From Paenibacillus massiliensis 2301065 = DSM 16942 (GTDB taxonomy: Bacteria > Bacillota > Bacilli > Paenibacillales > Paenibacillaceae), in contig NZ_KB898185.1 of assembly GCF_000377505.1 (NCBI RefSeq), forward strand, positions 62,001 to 126,000: a stretch of DNA of 64,000 bases. Direction: 5' to 3'. A program made the translations under genes and the position numbers. The notes beneath the pieces are model-generated. The model was not told where the DNA came from. It worked only from the letters and a program-made list of their open reading frames with translations, and searched no databases. Each line of letters starts with the position of its first letter. Positions within the stretch are counted from its first letter, which is position 1. Positions 35,189 to 44,417 of the stretch are shown one piece after another.

Positions 35189-35478
35189 ATTCATAAGACA
35201 AGGCAATGACGGAGAGAGTAAGCGGAATTTGTTCGTTACAGGGACGAGGTACCATGGACTGAAAGTACCCGAGAGAGCACACCGCCGAAGTTCACTCCCG
35301 AGCCGATTGCTGAAGGGCTGCATATTACTTGTAGCCAGTAGGACAATCCGTATCCCTTACGTTACAAGGCTGAAGTGAGAGATGGCACTTGCAATTTGCA
35401 TACTTATGCGCATGCTTTGCCGTTTCTAATAAGGGTGGTACCACGGCTCCTCGTCCCTTGCGACGGAGGGCCTTTTTT
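35189..35478 (+). ncRNA. T-box leader, probable Phe specifier, upstream of DAHP synthase
   Basis: The T-box sequence AAGGGTGGTACCACGG is at 35431-35445. It is followed by the terminator GGCTCCTCGTC-GACGGAGGGCC-TTTTTT (35445-35477). Stem I runs from about 35205; GGAG/GCGG at 35211-35225 pair with CCGC/CTCC near 35283-35298, leaving a specifier loop with AGAGTAA on one side and CGAAGTTCA on the other. The most likely specifier is TTC (35291-35293), which reads phenylalanine. Uncharged tRNA-Phe would favour the antiterminator and switch on aromatic synthesis. Confidence 0.88.
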
Positions 35479-35575
35479 GCATATTTTTTTACAGACAAAC
35501 AGGCTATTTGCACCAGGCGATCACAGGAGTAAATACAAGTAAAACCCAATCATAATCAGAGGAGTGAAGGAAACG

Positions 35576-36640
35576 ATGAGTTTGGAGCAATTAAGAGACA
35601 AGTTAAATGAGATTAACCATGACCTACTGAAGCTATTATCAGAACGCGCAGCACTGGTCCAGGAAATTGGACAACTCAAGGAAAAGCAGGGTGTTCCCAA
35701 GTTCGATCCTGTTCGTGAGAAGGATATGCTGGAGGAACTGGTCGCCGCCAATACTGGGCCTTTCCATAACGATACCGTAAAGCAGCTGTTTAAGCAGATT
35801 TTCCAAGCCTCCCTTCACCTGCAGGAAGACCAACACAAGAAACAACTGCTCGTTAGCCGTAAAAATCAAAAGGAAGACACCATCGTGTCCATTGGAGATG
35901 TGCAGGTAGGTGCAGGTAGCCCGATCATGATCGCAGGACCGTGCTCTGTCGAGAGTCTCGAACAAGTGCGAGAGGTTGCGGCTGCGTTGAAGCAGTCGGG
36001 CATGACGGTTATGCGTGGTGGTGCCTTTAAGCCTCGTACTTCCCCATATGATTTCCAGGGATTGGGCATTGAAGGACTTAAAATTCTGAAGGAAGTATCC
36101 GAGGAATTCGGTCTGAAGACAATTAGCGAGATTGTCCACCCGGCTCATATCGAGATCGCTGCTGACTATATTGATGTCATTCAGATCGGTGCCCGTAATA
36201 TGCAGAATTTCGAGCTGCTGAAGGCAGCCGGGGACAGCCATCTTCCGATCCTGCTTAAGCGTGGTCTCGCGGCAACGATTGATGAATTCATTCATGCAGC
36301 AGAATACATCGTCTCACGGGGCAACAAGCAGGTCATGCTGATTGAACGTGGTATTCGAACCTATGAAAAGGCTACCCGCAACACGCTCGACATCTCGGCT
36401 GTGCCAATTCTGAAGCAGGAGACTCACCTCCCGGTATTGGTGGACGTTACTCACTCCACAGGTCGCAAGGACATTCTGGCTCCATGTGCCAAAGCAGCAT
36501 TGGCTGCCGGAGCAGACGGCGTTATGGTCGAGGTGCATCCGAACCCTGCCGTTGCATTATCTGATGCAGCACAGCAGCTGAACATTGAGGAATTCGGGCG
36601 TTTCCTGGGCTCCGTGCGAGAGTCGGGTTTGTTGAAGTAA
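35576..36640 (+). CDS. aroA: Bifunctional chorismate mutase / 3-deoxy-7-phosphoheptulonate synthase
   Basis: About 354 residues. Residues 1-85: AroQ-type chorismate mutase ([21 protein letters not shown] with the catalytic Arg, and [13 protein letters not shown]). Residues about 100-354: type I-beta DAHP synthase with [25 protein letters not shown] and [12 protein letters not shown]. This is the B. subtilis AroA architecture: the mutase part allows inhibition by chorismate or prephenate. It joins PEP and erythrose-4-phosphate, the entry to aromatic amino acids. The ATG at 35576 has AAGGA just upstream; a GTG at 35564 is possible. The T-box upstream adds control by tRNA charging. Confidence 0.95.
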   Translation: MSLEQLRDKLNEINHDLLKLLSERAALVQEIGQLKEKQGVPKFDPVREKDMLEELVAANTGPFHNDTVKQLFKQIFQASLHLQEDQHKKQLLVSRKNQKEDTIVSIGDVQVGAGSPIMIAGPCSVESLEQVREVAAALKQSGMTVMRGGAFKPRTSPYDFQGLGIEGLKILKEVSEEFGLKTISEIVHPAHIEIAADYIDVIQIGARNMQNFELLKAAGDSHLPILLKRGLAATIDEFIHAAEYIVSRGNKQVMLIERGIRTYEKATRNTLDISAVPILKQETHLPVLVDVTHSTGRKDILAPCAKAALAAGADGVMVEVHPNPAVALSDAAQQLNIEEFGRFLGSVRESGLLK

Positions 36641-36697
36641 TTTGTTGAAGTAAGTGGTGCTGACAGATACATATGGAAATAAATATCTGTGAAGCAA

Positions 36698-36734
36698 CAA
36701 AGTCAGCGGACGCTTGGTAGCTCCGCTGACTTTG
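36698..36734. terminator. Bidirectional hairpin between aroA and the HAD gene
   Basis: CAAAGTCAGCGGA (36698-36710) pairs perfectly with TCCGCTGACTTTG (36722-36734) around an 11-nt loop. It lies between convergent genes and probably ends both. A smaller ACAGATA/TATCTGT hairpin is at 36663-36690. Confidence 0.75.
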
Positions 36735-36814
36735 TCTATCTGCTGACCCTGTCTAATTGTAGCCTAGTGATCGTCAACTACCTTGACCGAATTTGATTTC
36801 ATGTTAAATGATCC

Positions 36815-37666
36815 TTATATTAATCCGAAATGCACAAAGCTCTTATAAAGCCCATCGTTCTCCACGCTATCCGTTACATGATCAGCAAGACCTATTAACC
36901 CTGGCTTTGCATTGCCCATAGCAATCCCGACAGCACAGAATTCCAGCATCTCTGCATCATTCATGCCATCTCCAATCGCAATGGTGTTATCTCTGGACAT
37001 TCCCAGATGCTCCAGCAGATATTCAATGGCTACGGCCTTGTGAATACCTGGAATCATCATTTCTCCACTATCTCTGCCGAAGGCCGGAACGGTGCATTGA
37101 ATGACCTCGAATTTGCCCTGGAATTCCTCCTTGATTCGGCTAAAAGGAACCTCGCTTTCCAGAAAGCATACCTTATTGACGTCATCCTTGCAGAGATCAG
37201 CCTCACCATACGTCAGCCCCGTGATAAAAGGATGCGGTGAGCTCTCCTTCTTCTCTCTAGCCACAGGATCATTGTCGATATCTCCATAAATTCTCCGCTC
37301 CAGATGAGAGCGCAGATTGCGGCTTGCATAGAGGGCAGAATTCGATTCCAGATAGAAATCTATACCGTGTTCATTGAAGAAACGCACCATATGCTGCACA
37401 TCCTCTGGCTGCACCTTTTTATGATAGAGCATCTCCCCCTGATACTCTACAAATCCACCTCCGGCACCGATAATTCCGTCGAAGCCGACATCCCATATCT
37501 CGTCATAGATTTCAGCCTTTGAACGCCCTGTGCACAGAAGCAATATATGACCATTTTCTCTGGCCTTTTTACAGGCAAGCTGGGCCGACTCCGGTACATA
37601 GCCATCATCAGTGACGAGCGTCCCGTCCACATCTATAAATACAATCTTTTGATCCGCTTTGTTCAT
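36815..37666 (-). CDS. HAD-superfamily phosphatase of the Cof type
   Basis: 283 residues. HAD motif I DVDGTLVTDDGYVPES with the nucleophile Asp near residue 12, motif II in LLLCTGRSKAEI, the GFDGIIGAGGGFVEY cap region and motif IV GDGMNDAEMLEF near residue 237. These Cof/YidA-like enzymes dephosphorylate sugar or nucleotide phosphates in the cytoplasm; the substrate cannot be told. ATG at 37666 has AAGGAG about 12 nt upstream. It stands alone between convergent aroA and the giant SLH gene's terminator. Confidence 0.87.
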   Translation of the reverse strand: MNKADQKIVFIDVDGTLVTDDGYVPESAQLACKKARENGHILLLCTGRSKAEIYDEIWDVGFDGIIGAGGGFVEYQGEMLYHKKVQPEDVQHMVRFFNEHGIDFYLESNSALYASRNLRSHLERRIYGDIDNDPVAREKKESSPHPFITGLTYGEADLCKDDVNKVCFLESEVPFSRIKEEFQGKFEVIQCTVPAFGRDSGEMMIPGIHKAVAIEYLLEHLGMSRDNTIAIGDGMNDAEMLEFCAVGIAMGNAKPGLIGLADHVTDSVENDGLYKSFVHFGLI

Positions 37667-37763
37667 CTTCCATTAGCTCCTTTGATTGTCCCAACTCAAG
37701 CAGTTGAGTGAATGTACACCCACTATAATTTCTGTAACGCATTACAAGTCAAGCTATTTTGCA

Positions 37764-37802
37764 CAAAAAAAATCAGCAGGCAAGTTAGTGCCTACTGATT
37801 TC
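37764..37802 (-). terminator. Terminator of the giant RCC1-Ig-SLH gene
   Basis: On the minus strand AAATCAGTAGGCA pairs with TGCCTGCTGATTT (one G-T) around CTAACT, followed by at least five more T. It is 33 nt after the stop at 37835. Confidence 0.88.
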
Positions 37803-37834
37803 CCATAACTGTAATTACTGCGATTGTTGTAATA

Positions 37835-40800
37835 TCATTGCTGCTGCATGATTCGGGCGAGTATCGACGCCGTCTCGGCACGAGTCGCGTTACGCTGAGG
37901 ATACAATCGACTTTCCTGATCACCTATGAGAAGACCTTGCATCGAGAGTCTAGCTATATCAGCCTGAGCCCACCCTGCAATATCAGCATAATCCTGAACA
38001 TTCAATCCCTTCCCCTGCATTGCTTTCCCTTGCTTCGCGTAAAAACCCTGCTCCGTTGACTCCTCACGCTCGCCCTGCTCTGCTGATGGAATGGCTCTGG
38101 CGATCATAACCATCATTTCCTGACGTGATACCGCAGTTTGGGGACGCAAGCTTCCATCCTCATAGCCTCGTACCCAACCTGCAAGGCTGGCTTTTCGCAT
38201 CACGGCTTCGTACCAGTCTTCACCCTCATTCGGAAAAGATACATCGTCTTGATCGTCAGCAGGATGAAGCATTCTGTCCAGCATTGCGACCAACTCGGCC
38301 CGTGTGACGGGCTGTTCCGGCTCGAATCGTCCTGTTCCACGGCCTTGCACAATCAGCTTACTTGCGAGCAGTTCTACTGCTCGCTCCGCCCAGTGCCCCT
38401 TCATATCCGTGAAGGATTGGTGATTCTCCAGCAAGGTATAGTGCTTGCCAGTTGCAAGGCGAAGCTGTATGGTGCCCGGTAGAACAAGCTTAGCTGGGAC
38501 ATACCGGAAGTATCCAACGTGTGGATCATAGACGGCTGCCGTCCAGTACGGATCGGTCATGTCTGCCCATGTGCTGGCAGAGAACAATATGGACTGAGCA
38601 CGCAAGGCAAGCAGCTGTTCATCGCCTTTCCCTTGCTGTCCGATGAGACTTACAGAGAATGGATGCTCGCGTATCACTGCCCCTATACCGTTAGCTGCAC
38701 CCTTGAGAAGTACATGCGCTTCTTCATCAGCTAGTTGCAAGGTAAGTCGAATGGAATCGACCGTGGTTGCTCTAGCCGCCTCACTCAATTCCACAACAGG
38801 AACCTCCAGTACTCCTACGGGTGTATGCCATTCCAGCACCAGAGCAGGATTTTGCTCAAGTAGACGTGCCAGGGTGTTCTTCTCCATCAACACGCCCCAT
38901 ACGCTGGCGCTGTCCATCATCCTCACTGTGATTTTCCCTGAAGCAATCTGCTCGGCTGTCAGTGTGACCTGCTGATGCAGTTGTCCATCCTGTAGCAATT
39001 GGAGGCCAATGGATTGCCCTTGAATGACTGTTGGAGGCAGTGGACCCGGATTCATATCCACGTTCGCGCTTCCCGAGCCCTTCCCTGGAGCGGAGCCACC
39101 GTCTGATCCATCAGAGCTGCCATCATCTGATCCACCTGAGATATCGTCACCACCGCCTGAACTCGGCGGCTCATTCGCTTGTCGTGTCAGAACTATAACA
39201 TCCGCAGTAGCCTCCAGCCCCTCGTAGCTTACGATCAGCTCCGTCATTCCTGGCTGAATGCCCAGCACGCGTCCCTGAACATCTACAGCTGCAAAGCTCT
39301 CATCCTTAAGATGATATAGCGCTCTTGAGGTGACGTCTTCTTCGGTTCCATCCGAATAATGAACTGTCACATGTAGCTGCCCATACTCTCCTTCTTTGAC
39401 CTGATGGCGTGTAGCATCCAATTGCAGTCGTACAGGCAGTGCATAGACTGTGACTGGAGCACTGGCTCTCAGCGTCCCTCTGTCTCCCTCATAGACGGCC
39501 TCAATAACCGTCTGTCCGGTTCGCAGTCCCGTCATGTACCATCTGCCATCCAATCCCTGACCTATGCGAACCATACTGTCGTCATAGCGAAATTGTGTAG
39601 CATCGGTCTGATCGTGGATGAAATTATCCTGTCCATAGGTGACCTCAACGACGGTCTGAGCTGCCTCCCCCACCTGAATACGATAGGAAGAAGGGTTGAA
39701 CCACATGCCCTTAGTGAAGGTGACCTGTACCGGGGCAAAGATCTGTTCCCCATTCATTAGCACACGGACATCTGCTGTACCTGGCTCCGTCGAGCGAATA
39801 TCGAACTTATACAGCCCGGTCATAGCCTCTCCCGCTTCACCATAAGTGACTTCCGTCACGGTACCAAGAGAGGCTTCAATGCTCACTCCCTCAGCATTGG
39901 CCGTCGGATTCCCATAAGCATCCATGAGCTGAACTGTCACTCGTGCAGTCGCTGTGCCATTGGCAGGTAGCGCCATCTGAGAGACCGATACCTCTGACGC
40001 GGAGGCTAGTGGAGGGCCCGGGAGCCAATCGATCTGGGCGGAAGCCATTAATTCAATGCTATCCATAAATGCTCTAAGATGAGCAGTTCCCGACTTCGTT
40101 GAACGAAGTTCCGCCGTATACCTGCCCTCTCCCACATAGACTAACGGGGACAAGATTCCCAGGGAAGACTCGAGACGAAGCAACGATACATCCATTTCAT
40201 CAGCGATCATATGTCCTGTAGCATCCTTTAGCTGTAGTGTAATCCGTGCAGTCTCTCTACCATTAGCTATCAACGTGCCTTGTTCAATCTCCAGAGTCGA
40301 CGCTGTAGCTGAAGGCTTTCCTGCGACAAAATCCACCGTTATTGGAGCATTCATCAGCTCCATTCCATTCATCGTAGCGCTAATGACAGCCTCCCCTGTC
40401 TCACTAGACCTCAGATCTGCTGTATAACGCCCTTGTCCAGCATATTTCAGTTCACCTATCGTGCCCCGTGTCGAGGACAACTGCAGGCTCAGATAGGACA
40501 CTTCTTCAATCAGATCATTGCCATACTGATCTCTTGTCTGAACCGTCACAGTAATCGCGTCGCTTCCGTCCGCCGTCGCTGAAGTCTGCGAGACTGCAAA
40601 GGTCGAGGTGTTCGCGACTGCAGGACCAGGTAGCAACTGGACCTCTCCCTGCTGCAGCACGGATTCTCCGTTCACAGAAGCCAAGAGTGCAGCAGTACCA
40701 GAAATTGTCCCTGCTGTCAGCTCCGCTGTATACGTGCCATCACCATGATCCGTGATCGGGCCCAGTATTCCTGTGCTGCTCCTTATGGTAACATCATCTC

Positions 40801-43800
40801 CACCAGCTGTAATCGTGTTGCCGAAGGCATCCTTTAGCTGCACCGTTACCGTCGTCGTATCCATACCATTGGCCGTTAGAGCCATATGGTCTATACGAAG
40901 CTCTGAAGTCGTCGCAGATGCAGGACCGGGTATAAATTCTACTGCTGTAGACGCAATAAGATTTGTGCCGTTAACTCTTGCTGATACGACAGCTCTGCCT
41001 GTCAGCGTACTGGACCATAATAGGACCGAATAGCTGCCGTCACCGTTGTCCACGGTATTCCCAAGTATACCGGCTGTCGTATTGAAGACCACCTGGTCCC
41101 CGCCTGCATCTAGTGCATTGCCGTAAGCATCCTTCAAGCGAACTGTAATCAGGCTCTGACTGAGACCGTTTGCTACAATCACAGGATGCAAGGACTCGAT
41201 GGCAGAACGATCTGTTGACACCATTCCTGGTACGATGCGAATGGAGAGCCTTTCCTGCAGCTTGCTACCATTCACCATAGCCTCTATTGAAGATATACCT
41301 ATAGCCTCGGGTGCTGTGAACATAGCACTATATTGGCCATTCCCGTGATCCTGGACATGATCAATCGTACCGCTTGTGGTCTGAAAGACAACCTGATCCC
41401 CGCCACTGGATAACGGATTGCCATGCAGGTCTAGCAGTTGTACTGTTAATTCCGTACTACCACTACCCGCGACCAGCCTATCCTCCGCAGCGGTTAGCAT
41501 CGACCTCGATGCAGCGGCTGCTCCGGCGACAAAGGCTACCTCGACCGTCTGCTGGAAGGTGGTGTCGGACAGTCTTGCTGACACGACAGCAATTCCGGTC
41601 TTATTTGCAGAACGCAAGGTTGCCGTGTATTGACCATTCCCCAGGTCCGTTACGTTGGACAAGAAGCCTGCTGTAGTGCTCATGCTCACGGTTCCAGCTG
41701 ACGTAGTCCGTGGATTACCATAACGATCTATAGTCCGCAGGGTAATGGTTGTCTGGCTACTTCCATTAGCGACGATCGAGCCTGTGGCCGCCTTGAATTC
41801 AGACCGTTCCCTCGATGTCTCTCCCGGAACGATATGAACGATCGGTGAGGACTGCAGCATGCTACCATTCACGGTGGCTTTGATCGCCCCACTACCTACA
41901 ATTGTGCCTGCATTCAAAGATGCCGCGTAGCTGCCATTACCGAGTGCGGTTACCTGCGTGAAGGTACCAAGTCCGTATTCCAGTCTGACAACATCCCCGG
42001 CGGACGTAAGTTCATTGCCGTGGGCATCCTTCAGTTGTACGTGAACCTGCTGACTACCCTCTCCAGCCACCATGGAAGTCAGAGGCACAATAAGCTCTGA
42101 AGTCTCGGCAGATGCAGGACCAGGAACGAAGTGAATCGTTGCTGTTTGCTGAATCGCTGTATTATCTACTGTAGCCGTGACTACAGCCGTGCTACTCTGG
42201 GTTGGTGACCGTAGCTGAGCTGTGTATGTCCCATTTCCCAGATCTCTTACGATGCCTACAGTACCGCTTGTTGTGCTTATGCGTACTGAACGCCCTCCCG
42301 TAGTAATCGAATTGCCATTGGCATCCTTCAGCTGCAAGGTAATGGTGGACTCACTGCCGCCATCTGCGGTCAATGTCGTAGCACTGGTATTTAGAGTAGA
42401 CACCGCAGCAGAAAAAGCACCTGGAACAAATTGCAGCCTCGCTTGCTGCTGCAAGGACACGCCGTCAACCGTTGCCGTGACTATAGCTTCTCCTGTTCTT
42501 GTCGGCGACCGCAGTTGAGACACATACGAACCGTTGCCCATGTCTCTTACGCTGCTCAATGTACCATTTGTCGTGCTGAATCGAACCGTCCGTCCGCCCG
42601 TAGTGATCGGATTACCATTGGTATCCTTCAGCTGCACCGTAAGTGTAGACTCACTGCTGCCATCTGCCGTCACGATCGCCGGACTTGCAATCAAGGTCGA
42701 AAGTGCTGCCGAAGGGGCCAATGCATTCAGGACGACTGTTGCGCTGGATGCTAAGGGATAGCCATTCAGCGTGCCCGTGATCACAGCATTGCCCGATATC
42801 ATAGGCGCAGTCAGCTCTGCTGTGTATGTGCCGTCACCATGATCGGTGACCGCTCCTAGCTGTCCGAGCGTAGAGCTGAGTTGCACCATGCCTTCACTGG
42901 AACCCAGCAGATTATTGACACCATTACGAAGCGTGACAGTAATCGTTGCTTGACTGAACCCGTCTGCATCAATTCGGTTAGGCGTAGCACTTATGGCAGA
43001 GCGAGCCGGATAGACTTGAATTGCCTGTGTTAGATAGCGATTCGGGGAATTCGAGGGGATTCCTAATTCTCCATAAGCAGTCCAGCCCGCTCCCCACACG
43101 GTGCCGTCGTTCTTCAGGACCAGACCATGATTATCACCTGCAGAAAAATCGGCTATGTCGCTAATAAGACTGCCTGCCATCTGCAGGTTCCGGTTCTGCA
43201 TCCCCCACCACCATACTGTCCCATCCGCCTTCTGGGCCATACTAAGACGCCCGCCACCCGAAATGCGGACCACACTTGTGAGCGGAATTGAACCGGACTG
43301 CAGCACCTGTATCGCCTTATTGCTGCTAGTTACTCCTGAGCCTATTCCCAGATTGTAGTTCTCATTGTAGCCCCAGCTCCATACTGTCCCATCATCACGG
43401 AGGGCTAGACCGCCTAAACGGTGACCCACAATGCTTCTGACAGCCCCAAGTGGTTGATCGGAGCTGTCCATTACCTGAACTGGATAGGCCGAGCCATTGC
43501 TCGACTGTCCATTCCCGAGCTGGGATAGTCCATTATGTCCCCATGCCCAGACGGTTCCATCTTGCTTGAGCAGCATGGAGTGATAATCACCGACTGCAAC
43601 CTCCTTCACACCTGTGAGGTAAGTGCTGCTCGAAGCTTTGATCTGAATAGCTCGTGAATACATGCTATCCCACGAGTCCGACAACATATTCGAGCCGTTG
43701 CTTCCCCAGCCCCATACCGTGCCATCCGTTTTGAGGGCAAGCACATGGCTGTAACCTGCGGCTATACTCTGTACCTGTGTCAATGGTGACCCGTCGGACT

Positions 43801-44209
43801 GCATCACCTGAACGGCTTGGGACAAATTTTCAAGAGAACCGTTCCCTAGAGTTCCAGTGTTACCCTTTCCCCAAGCCCAGACGGTACCATTCTCTAGCAA
43901 GGCTACAGAGAAATATCCACCTCCGTAGACAGCCTTTGCGTTCGATAGTGGTGCACCGTCTCTCTTGGTCACCTGCACCGGTCGATAGTGACTGGTCGTT
44001 GTACCATCCCCGAGCGCGCCAGCGGAATTGTCTCCCCAAGCCCACACCGTACCATCCTCTGCAATGAGCAGAGAGTGCAGGTACCCTGCACCGACTGTCT
44101 TCACTCCTGTAGGAAAAATGGAGTCCGCAGCTTGTGCCTTTGGCGCCAGTTGGGGCATCGCGAGCAACATGACGAGCAGCACACAGCCTATTTTTCGAAA
44201 TACTTGCAA
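37835..44209 (-). CDS. Giant surface protein: RCC1-like propeller, eleven Ig-like domains, SLH anchor
   Basis: 2124 residues from TTG 44209 (GGGGAGG 5 nt upstream). Signal peptide MQVFRKIGCVLLVMLLAMPQ, cleavage near AQA-AD. About 30-395: seven RCC1-type repeats with the motif DGTVWAWG(D/H/K)N. About 396-1500: eleven invasin-type (Big_1) Ig-like domains of about 100 residues, each with ADG/ANG and VQLKDAxGNxxTxGG. About 1500-1670: a BIG_2-like region. About 1673-1716: a Gly/Ser/Asp linker. From about 1933: SLH repeats (DMKGHWAERAVELLAS, FEPEQPVTRAELVAMLDRM, LRPQTAVSRQEMMVMIARAI). SLH anchors it to the wall with the propeller outermost. The ligand is unknown. Confidence 0.9.
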   Translation of the reverse strand: MQVFRKIGCVLLVMLLAMPQLAPKAQAADSIFPTGVKTVGAGYLHSLLIAEDGTVWAWGDNSAGALGDGTTTSHYRPVQVTKRDGAPLSNAKAVYGGGYFSVALLENGTVWAWGKGNTGTLGNGSLENLSQAVQVMQSDGSPLTQVQSIAAGYSHVLALKTDGTVWGWGSNGSNMLSDSWDSMYSRAIQIKASSSTYLTGVKEVAVGDYHSMLLKQDGTVWAWGHNGLSQLGNGQSSNGSAYPVQVMDSSDQPLGAVRSIVGHRLGGLALRDDGTVWSWGYNENYNLGIGSGVTSSNKAIQVLQSGSIPLTSVVRISGGGRLSMAQKADGTVWWWGMQNRNLQMAGSLISDIADFSAGDNHGLVLKNDGTVWGAGWTAYGELGIPSNSPNRYLTQAIQVYPARSAISATPNRIDADGFSQATITVTLRNGVNNLLGSSEGMVQLSSTLGQLGAVTDHGDGTYTAELTAPMISGNAVITGTLNGYPLASSATVVLNALAPSAALSTLIASPAIVTADGSSESTLTVQLKDTNGNPITTGGRTVRFSTTNGTLSSVRDMGNGSYVSQLRSPTRTGEAIVTATVDGVSLQQQARLQFVPGAFSAAVSTLNTSATTLTADGGSESTITLQLKDANGNSITTGGRSVRISTTSGTVGIVRDLGNGTYTAQLRSPTQSSTAVVTATVDNTAIQQTATIHFVPGPASAETSELIVPLTSMVAGEGSQQVHVQLKDAHGNELTSAGDVVRLEYGLGTFTQVTALGNGSYAASLNAGTIVGSGAIKATVNGSMLQSSPIVHIVPGETSRERSEFKAATGSIVANGSSQTTITLRTIDRYGNPRTTSAGTVSMSTTAGFLSNVTDLGNGQYTATLRSANKTGIAVVSARLSDTTFQQTVEVAFVAGAAAASRSMLTAAEDRLVAGSGSTELTVQLLDLHGNPLSSGGDQVVFQTTSGTIDHVQDHGNGQYSAMFTAPEAIGISSIEAMVNGSKLQERLSIRIVPGMVSTDRSAIESLHPVIVANGLSQSLITVRLKDAYGNALDAGGDQVVFNTTAGILGNTVDNGDGSYSVLLWSSTLTGRAVVSARVNGTNLIASTAVEFIPGPASATTSELRIDHMALTANGMDTTTVTVQLKDAFGNTITAGGDDVTIRSSTGILGPITDHGDGTYTAELTAGTISGTAALLASVNGESVLQQGEVQLLPGPAVANTSTFAVSQTSATADGSDAITVTVQTRDQYGNDLIEEVSYLSLQLSSTRGTIGELKYAGQGRYTADLRSSETGEAVISATMNGMELMNAPITVDFVAGKPSATASTLEIEQGTLIANGRETARITLQLKDATGHMIADEMDVSLLRLESSLGILSPLVYVGEGRYTAELRSTKSGTAHLRAFMDSIELMASAQIDWLPGPPLASASEVSVSQMALPANGTATARVTVQLMDAYGNPTANAEGVSIEASLGTVTEVTYGEAGEAMTGLYKFDIRSTEPGTADVRVLMNGEQIFAPVQVTFTKGMWFNPSSYRIQVGEAAQTVVEVTYGQDNFIHDQTDATQFRYDDSMVRIGQGLDGRWYMTGLRTGQTVIEAVYEGDRGTLRASAPVTVYALPVRLQLDATRHQVKEGEYGQLHVTVHYSDGTEEDVTSRALYHLKDESFAAVDVQGRVLGIQPGMTELIVSYEGLEATADVIVLTRQANEPPSSGGGDDISGGSDDGSSDGSDGGSAPGKGSGSANVDMNPGPLPPTVIQGQSIGLQLLQDGQLHQQVTLTAEQIASGKITVRMMDSASVWGVLMEKNTLARLLEQNPALVLEWHTPVGVLEVPVVELSEAARATTVDSIRLTLQLADEEAHVLLKGAANGIGAVIREHPFSVSLIGQQGKGDEQLLALRAQSILFSASTWADMTDPYWTAAVYDPHVGYFRYVPAKLVLPGTIQLRLATGKHYTLLENHQSFTDMKGHWAERAVELLASKLIVQGRGTGRFEPEQPVTRAELVAMLDRMLHPADDQDDVSFPNEGEDWYEAVMRKASLAGWVRGYEDGSLRPQTAVSRQEMMVMIARAIPSAEQGEREESTEQGFYAKQGKAMQGKGLNVQDYADIAGWAQADIARLSMQGLLIGDQESRLYPQRNATRAETASILARIMQQQ

Positions 44210-44345
44210 TGTAACCTCCCCTTCATGGTAGTTCGGTAGCTGTAGACGAACGACGAAAATGAAGCCAGGTCGTCAATGCTACCAGCCGTATCGACATACT
44301 AGCACAATCGAGTATGAGGGAATACTAACCAAAGTTAACTGTTCT

Positions 44346-44376
44346 AAAAAAAAGAAGCCCCTGGTTCAGGAGCTTC
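44346..44376 (-). terminator. Terminator of the LuxR-type regulator gene
   Basis: On the minus strand GAAGC-CCTG pairs with CAGGGGCTTC, followed by TTTTTTTT. It lies 42 nt after the stop at 44418. The rest of 44210-44417 shows only the giant gene's TTG ribosome site. Confidence 0.85.
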
Positions 44377-44417
44377 ATCTCATGCATTCATTTCTGATTT
44401 GTTAATCTCCGGGTTCA

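Noticed and set aside
41500..42800. Possible assembly duplication in the giant SLH gene
   Set aside because: Ig repeats 2 and 3 are similar but differ at many codons, so they are genuine domain repeats.
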